DNA of 7,605 nt from JBQCEE01 sp051960575 (GTDB lineage Bacteria > Actinomycetota > Actinomycetes > Mycobacteriales > Jatrophihabitantaceae). The notes beneath the pieces were generated by a model. It was not told the DNA's origin. It was given only the letters and a program-made list of their open reading frames with translations, and did no database searches. The translations under genes were made by a program, and so were the position numbers. Below are positions 5,534 to 7,605 of the stretch, piece after piece. Position 1 is the first letter of the stretch. Every line of letters begins with the position of its first letter. The stretch lies in the NCBI RefSeq assembly GCF_051960575.1, contig NZ_JBQCEE010000346.1, positions 1 through 7,605 of the forward strand. Direction: 5' to 3'.

Positions 5534-5803
5534 GTGGCACTCGCCGCCGATGTCAAGCAGCAGATCATCGCCGAGTACGGCTCCGCCCAGGGTGACACCG
5601 GGTCGCCCGAGGTGCAGATCGCGCTGCTGAGCCAGCGCATCCGCGACCTCACCGAGCACCTCAAGCAGCACAAGCACGACCACCACAGCCGGCGCGGCCT
5701 GCTGCTGCTGGTCGGACAGCGCCGCCGGCTGCTCAACTACCTGGCGAAGACCGACATCAACCGGTACCGCTCGATCATCGAGCGACTCGGTCTGCGCCGC
5801 TAG
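5534..5803 (+). CDS. rpsO: 30S ribosomal protein S15
   Basis: Primary-binding protein of the small subunit central domain; it binds helices 20-22 of 16S rRNA and takes part in bridge B4 to the large subunit. From the GTG at 5534 the product is 89 aa, the standard S15 length, and starts MALAADVKQQ. The family core is clear: DTGSPEVQ (21-28), the LTEHLKQHKHDHHSRRG stretch (39-55) and RRRLLNYL (63-70). His42, Asp49 and Ser52 correspond to the E. coli residues (41, 48, 51 without Met) that contact the G-U/G-C motif of helix 22. Transcription probably begins near 5439 and ends mostly at the hairpin 6 nt after the stop codon. pnp follows in the same direction, the conserved rpsO-pnp order found in many bacteria. 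Confidence 0.97.
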   Translation: MALAADVKQQIIAEYGSAQGDTGSPEVQIALLSQRIRDLTEHLKQHKHDHHSRRGLLLLVGQRRRLLNYLAKTDINRYRSIIERLGLRR

Positions 5804-5809
5804 CACTTC

Positions 5810-5841
5810 AGGGCGGTCCCTCCCGACGGAGGGACCGCCCT
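5810..5841 (+). terminator. intrinsic terminator of rpsO
   Basis: Perfect 14-bp inverted repeat (5810-5823 with 5828-5841), tetraloop CGAC, followed by TTCC, beginning 6 nt after the rpsO stop. The T tract is short but the stem is very stable. Leaky termination or RNase III processing here, as known for rpsO-pnp transcripts in E. coli and Streptomyces, would set how much pnp is made from the rpsO promoter. Confidence 0.88.
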
Positions 5842-5860
5842 TTCCACAACTGAAGCCGCC

Positions 5861-5969
5861 GGACGCACACGCGCGTCCCTGCGACGTCTGGTCGTCACCC
5901 GACGGCCGGTCCTCGGTAGTGGCGGTCGAGCACCCGGTGAACCGGTGCGCTCGCCCGCTTCGATCGAAG
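5861..5969. repeat. cluster of short inverted repeats in the rpsO-pnp spacer
   Basis: Three separate self-complementary elements lie here: a 6-bp stem with 6-nt loop at 5861-5878 (GGACGC/GCGTCC), a bulged hairpin at 5930-5948 (GCAC-CGG with CCG-GTGC, loop TGAA), and a perfect 12-bp palindrome CTTCGATCGAAG at 5958-5969. Any of them could be part of the pnp leader or a protein site. No convincing pnp promoter was seen; TAGTGG at 5917-5922 is only a weak -10 candidate. Confidence 0.4.
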
Positions 5970-5988
5970 ACCGGCACCCACGACCGAG

Positions 5989-6024
5989 CTCGTACGTCGC
6001 CTGTGCGCACCCGGCACGTACGAG
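5989..6024 (+). promoter_or_regulatory. pnp leader hairpin overlapping the Shine-Dalgarno
   Basis: CTCGTACGT (5989-5997) and ACGTACGAG (6016-6024) form a perfect 9-bp stem around an 18-nt loop that itself holds the palindrome GTGCGCAC (6003-6010). The last three bases of the stem are the first bases of the pnp ribosome site, GAGAGGA at 6022-6028. Folding would partly hide that site or offer a double-stranded target to RNase III. PNPase autoregulation through its leader is established in E. coli; this specific element is inferred. Confidence 0.5.
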
Positions 6025-6028
6025 AGGA
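6022..6028 (+). promoter_or_regulatory. ribosome binding site of pnp
   Basis: GAGAGGA, 7 nt before the ATG at 6036. It is the only good site in the region and fixes the start. Confidence 0.8.
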
Positions 6029-6035
6029 CACCTCT

Positions 6036-7605
6036 ATGACAGAGGTCAGCGAAGACGGCGTCGTCGAGACGGTCGCCACGATCGACAACGGGAGCTTCGG
6101 CACCCGCACCATCCGCTTCGAGACCGGCCGCCTCGCCAAGCAGGCCGCCGGCTCGGTCGTCGCCTACCTGGACGACGACACGATGCTGCTGTCGGCCACC
6201 ACGGCCGGCAAGAAGCCGCGCGAGGGCTTCGACTTCTTCCCCCTGACGGTGGACGTCGAGGAGCGCATGTACGCCGCAGGCCGCATCCCCGGCTCGTTCT
6301 TCCGCCGCGAGGGCCGCCCGAGCGAGGACGCGATCCTCACCTGCCGCCTGATCGACCGCCCGCTGCGCCCGACCTTCGTCAAGGGCCTGCGCAACGAGGT
6401 GCAGGTCGTCATCACGGTGATGGCGCTCAACCCCGACCACGCCTACGACGTGCTCGCGATCAACGCGGCGTCCGCGTCCACGCAGATCGCCGGCCTGCCC
6501 TTCAGCGGCCCGATCGGCGGCACCCGCGTCGCGCTCATCGACGGCCAGTGGGTCGCCTTCCCGACGCACACCGAGCTCGAGCGCGCCACCTTCGACATGG
6601 TCGTCGCCGGCCGCGTGCTCGACAGCGGCGACGTCGCGATCATGATGGTCGAGGCCGAGGCCACCGAGGGCTCGCTCGCGCTCATCGAGGGCGGCGCCAC
6701 CAAGCCGACCGAGGAGGTCGTGGCCGAGGGGCTCGAGGCGGCGAAGCCGTTCATCGCCGAGCTCTGCCGCGCGCAGAAGGAGCTCGCCGCCACCGCCGCC
6801 AAGCCGGTCGCCGAGTTCCCGATCTTCCTCGACTACAGCGACGAGGTCTTCGCGGCCGTCGAGAACGCGGTGTCGGCCGAGGTCGCGGGCGCGCTGGCCA
6901 TCGCCGACAAGCAGGAGCGCGAGGCGCGCCTCGACGAGATCAAGGAGGAGGTCAAGGCCTCCCTCCGCGGGCAGTTCGAGGACCGCTTCGACGAGATCGG
7001 CCCGGCCTTCCGCTCGCTGAACAAGAAGCTCGTCCGGCAGCGCATCCTGCGCGACAAGGTCCGCATCGACGGCCGCGGGCTCGCCGACATCCGCACCCTC
7101 TCGGCCGAGGTCGAGGTCGTGCCGCGCGTGCACGGCTCGGCGCTGTTCCAGCGCGGCGAGACCCAGATCCTGGGCATCACCACGCTGAACATGCTCGGCC
7201 TCGAGCAGAAGCTCGACACGCTCTCGCCGGTGCGCACCAAGCGCTACATGCACAACTACAACTTCCCGCCGTTCTCGACCGGTGAGACCGGCCGCGTCGG
7301 CTCGCCGAAGCGCCGCGAGATCGGCCACGGCGCGCTCGCCGAGCGTGCGCTCGTGCCGGTGCTGCCGAGCCGCGACGAGTTCCCGTACGCGATCCGTCAG
7401 GTGTCCGAGGCCCTCGGCTCGAACGGCTCGACCTCGATGGGCTCGGTCTGCGCCTCGACGCTCGCGCTGCTCAACGCCGGCGTGCCGCTCAAGGCACCGG
7501 TCGCGGGCATCGCGATGGGCCTGGTGTCCGACACCGTCGACGGCAAGACCGAGTACGTCGCGCTGACCGACATCCTCGGCGCCGAGGACGCGTTCGGCGA
7601 CATGG
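6036..7605 (+). CDS. pnp: polyribonucleotide nucleotidyltransferase (PNPase, GpsI type), 3' end cut off by window
   Basis: Phosphorolytic 3'-to-5' exoribonuclease that releases nucleoside diphosphates from RNA and can run in reverse to add tails; the streptomycete homologue was first described as guanosine pentaphosphate synthetase. The frame from the ATG at 6036 stays open to the edge, giving 523 complete codons of about 740 expected. The first RNase PH-like domain is about 14-145, with FFPLTVDVEER, AGRIPGSFFRREGRPSE and RLIDRPLRPTF. An all-helical linker is about 240-330. The second RNase PH domain starts near 345 (RIDGRGLADIR) and contains FQRGETQ, GSPKRREIGHG, SEALGSNGSTSMGSVC and TDILGAEDAFGDM. 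By remembered alignment, Asp518 corresponds to catalytic Asp486 of E. coli. The partners of Asp492 and Lys494 and the KH and S1 RNA-binding domains would lie past the window edge. The gene follows rpsO on the same strand. Confidence 0.97.
   Translation, partial: MTEVSEDGVVETVATIDNGSFGTRTIRFETGRLAKQAAGSVVAYLDDDTMLLSATTAGKKPREGFDFFPLTVDVEERMYAAGRIPGSFFRREGRPSEDAILTCRLIDRPLRPTFVKGLRNEVQVVITVMALNPDHAYDVLAINAASASTQIAGLPFSGPIGGTRVALIDGQWVAFPTHTELERATFDMVVAGRVLDSGDVAIMMVEAEATEGSLALIEGGATKPTEEVVAEGLEAAKPFIAELCRAQKELAATAAKPVAEFPIFLDYSDEVFAAVENAVSAEVAGALAIADKQEREARLDEIKEEVKASLRGQFEDRFDEIGPAFRSLNKKLVRQRILRDKVRIDGRGLADIRTLSAEVEVVPRVHGSALFQRGETQILGITTLNMLGLEQKLDTLSPVRTKRYMHNYNFPPFSTGETGRVGSPKRREIGHGALAERALVPVLPSRDEFPYAIRQVSEALGSNGSTSMGSVCASTLALLNAGVPLKAPVAGIAMGLVSDTVDGKTEYVALTDILGAEDAFGDM

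Noticed and set aside
5316..5540. N-terminal extension of the DUF5703-like protein
   Set aside because: The extension is Arg/Pro-rich, overlaps the rpsO leader and promoter, and is not part of the conserved pattern.
5895..7328. 477-aa - strand open frame and a 446-aa + frame (5945-7285) across pnp
   Set aside because: Both are shadows of pnp, whose own frame matches PNPase without interruption up to the window edge.
1..7605. CRISPR array, insertion sequence ends, toxin-antitoxin or defence cassette
   Set aside because: No regularly spaced repeats, transposase, or paired small genes were found on either strand.

Overview
The window comes from a high-GC Gram-positive bacterium (Actinomycetota). 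The evidence is strongly G/C-biased third codon positions, frequent GTG starts, a LigB-type ATP-dependent ligase very close to the mycobacterial protein, a DUF5703-like small protein, and a GpsI-type polynucleotide phosphorylase. I cannot name the genus; a Micrococcales-like organism would fit but is only a guess.

Left edge (1-1280): the end of an integrated element or its remnant. A tyrosine recombinase has a complete catalytic domain but lacks its N-terminal DNA-binding part. It points at a tRNA-Leu(GAG) gene on the opposite strand (1281-1365), whose 3' end faces the integrase, the usual arrangement at a tRNA attachment site. Between them lie a pair of 9-bp direct repeats spaced one helical turn apart and a strong hairpin that terminates the tRNA transcript.

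Middle (1508-5051): three genes on the + strand. The first encodes a small exported protein with a basic Pro/Thr-rich stalk and a C-terminal membrane anchor (unknown function). The second is an M20 metallopeptidase that appears to have its own, possibly leaderless, promoter. The third, 20 bp downstream, is an ATP-dependent DNA ligase (ligB).

Right (5088-7605): a DUF5703-like protein on the - strand converges with ligB and diverges from rpsO. Then come rpsO (ribosomal protein S15) with a structured leader and a textbook terminator, and pnp (PNPase), which runs off the right edge with about 523 codons visible. The pnp leader has a 9-bp inverted repeat whose 3' arm enters the Shine-Dalgarno sequence.

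Most of the window is ordinary core genome. I found no evidence of a novel defence or catalytic system. The points most worth a second look are the element/tRNA junction, the anchored Pro/Thr-rich protein, the rpsO and pnp leader structures, and the apparently leaderless promoters.
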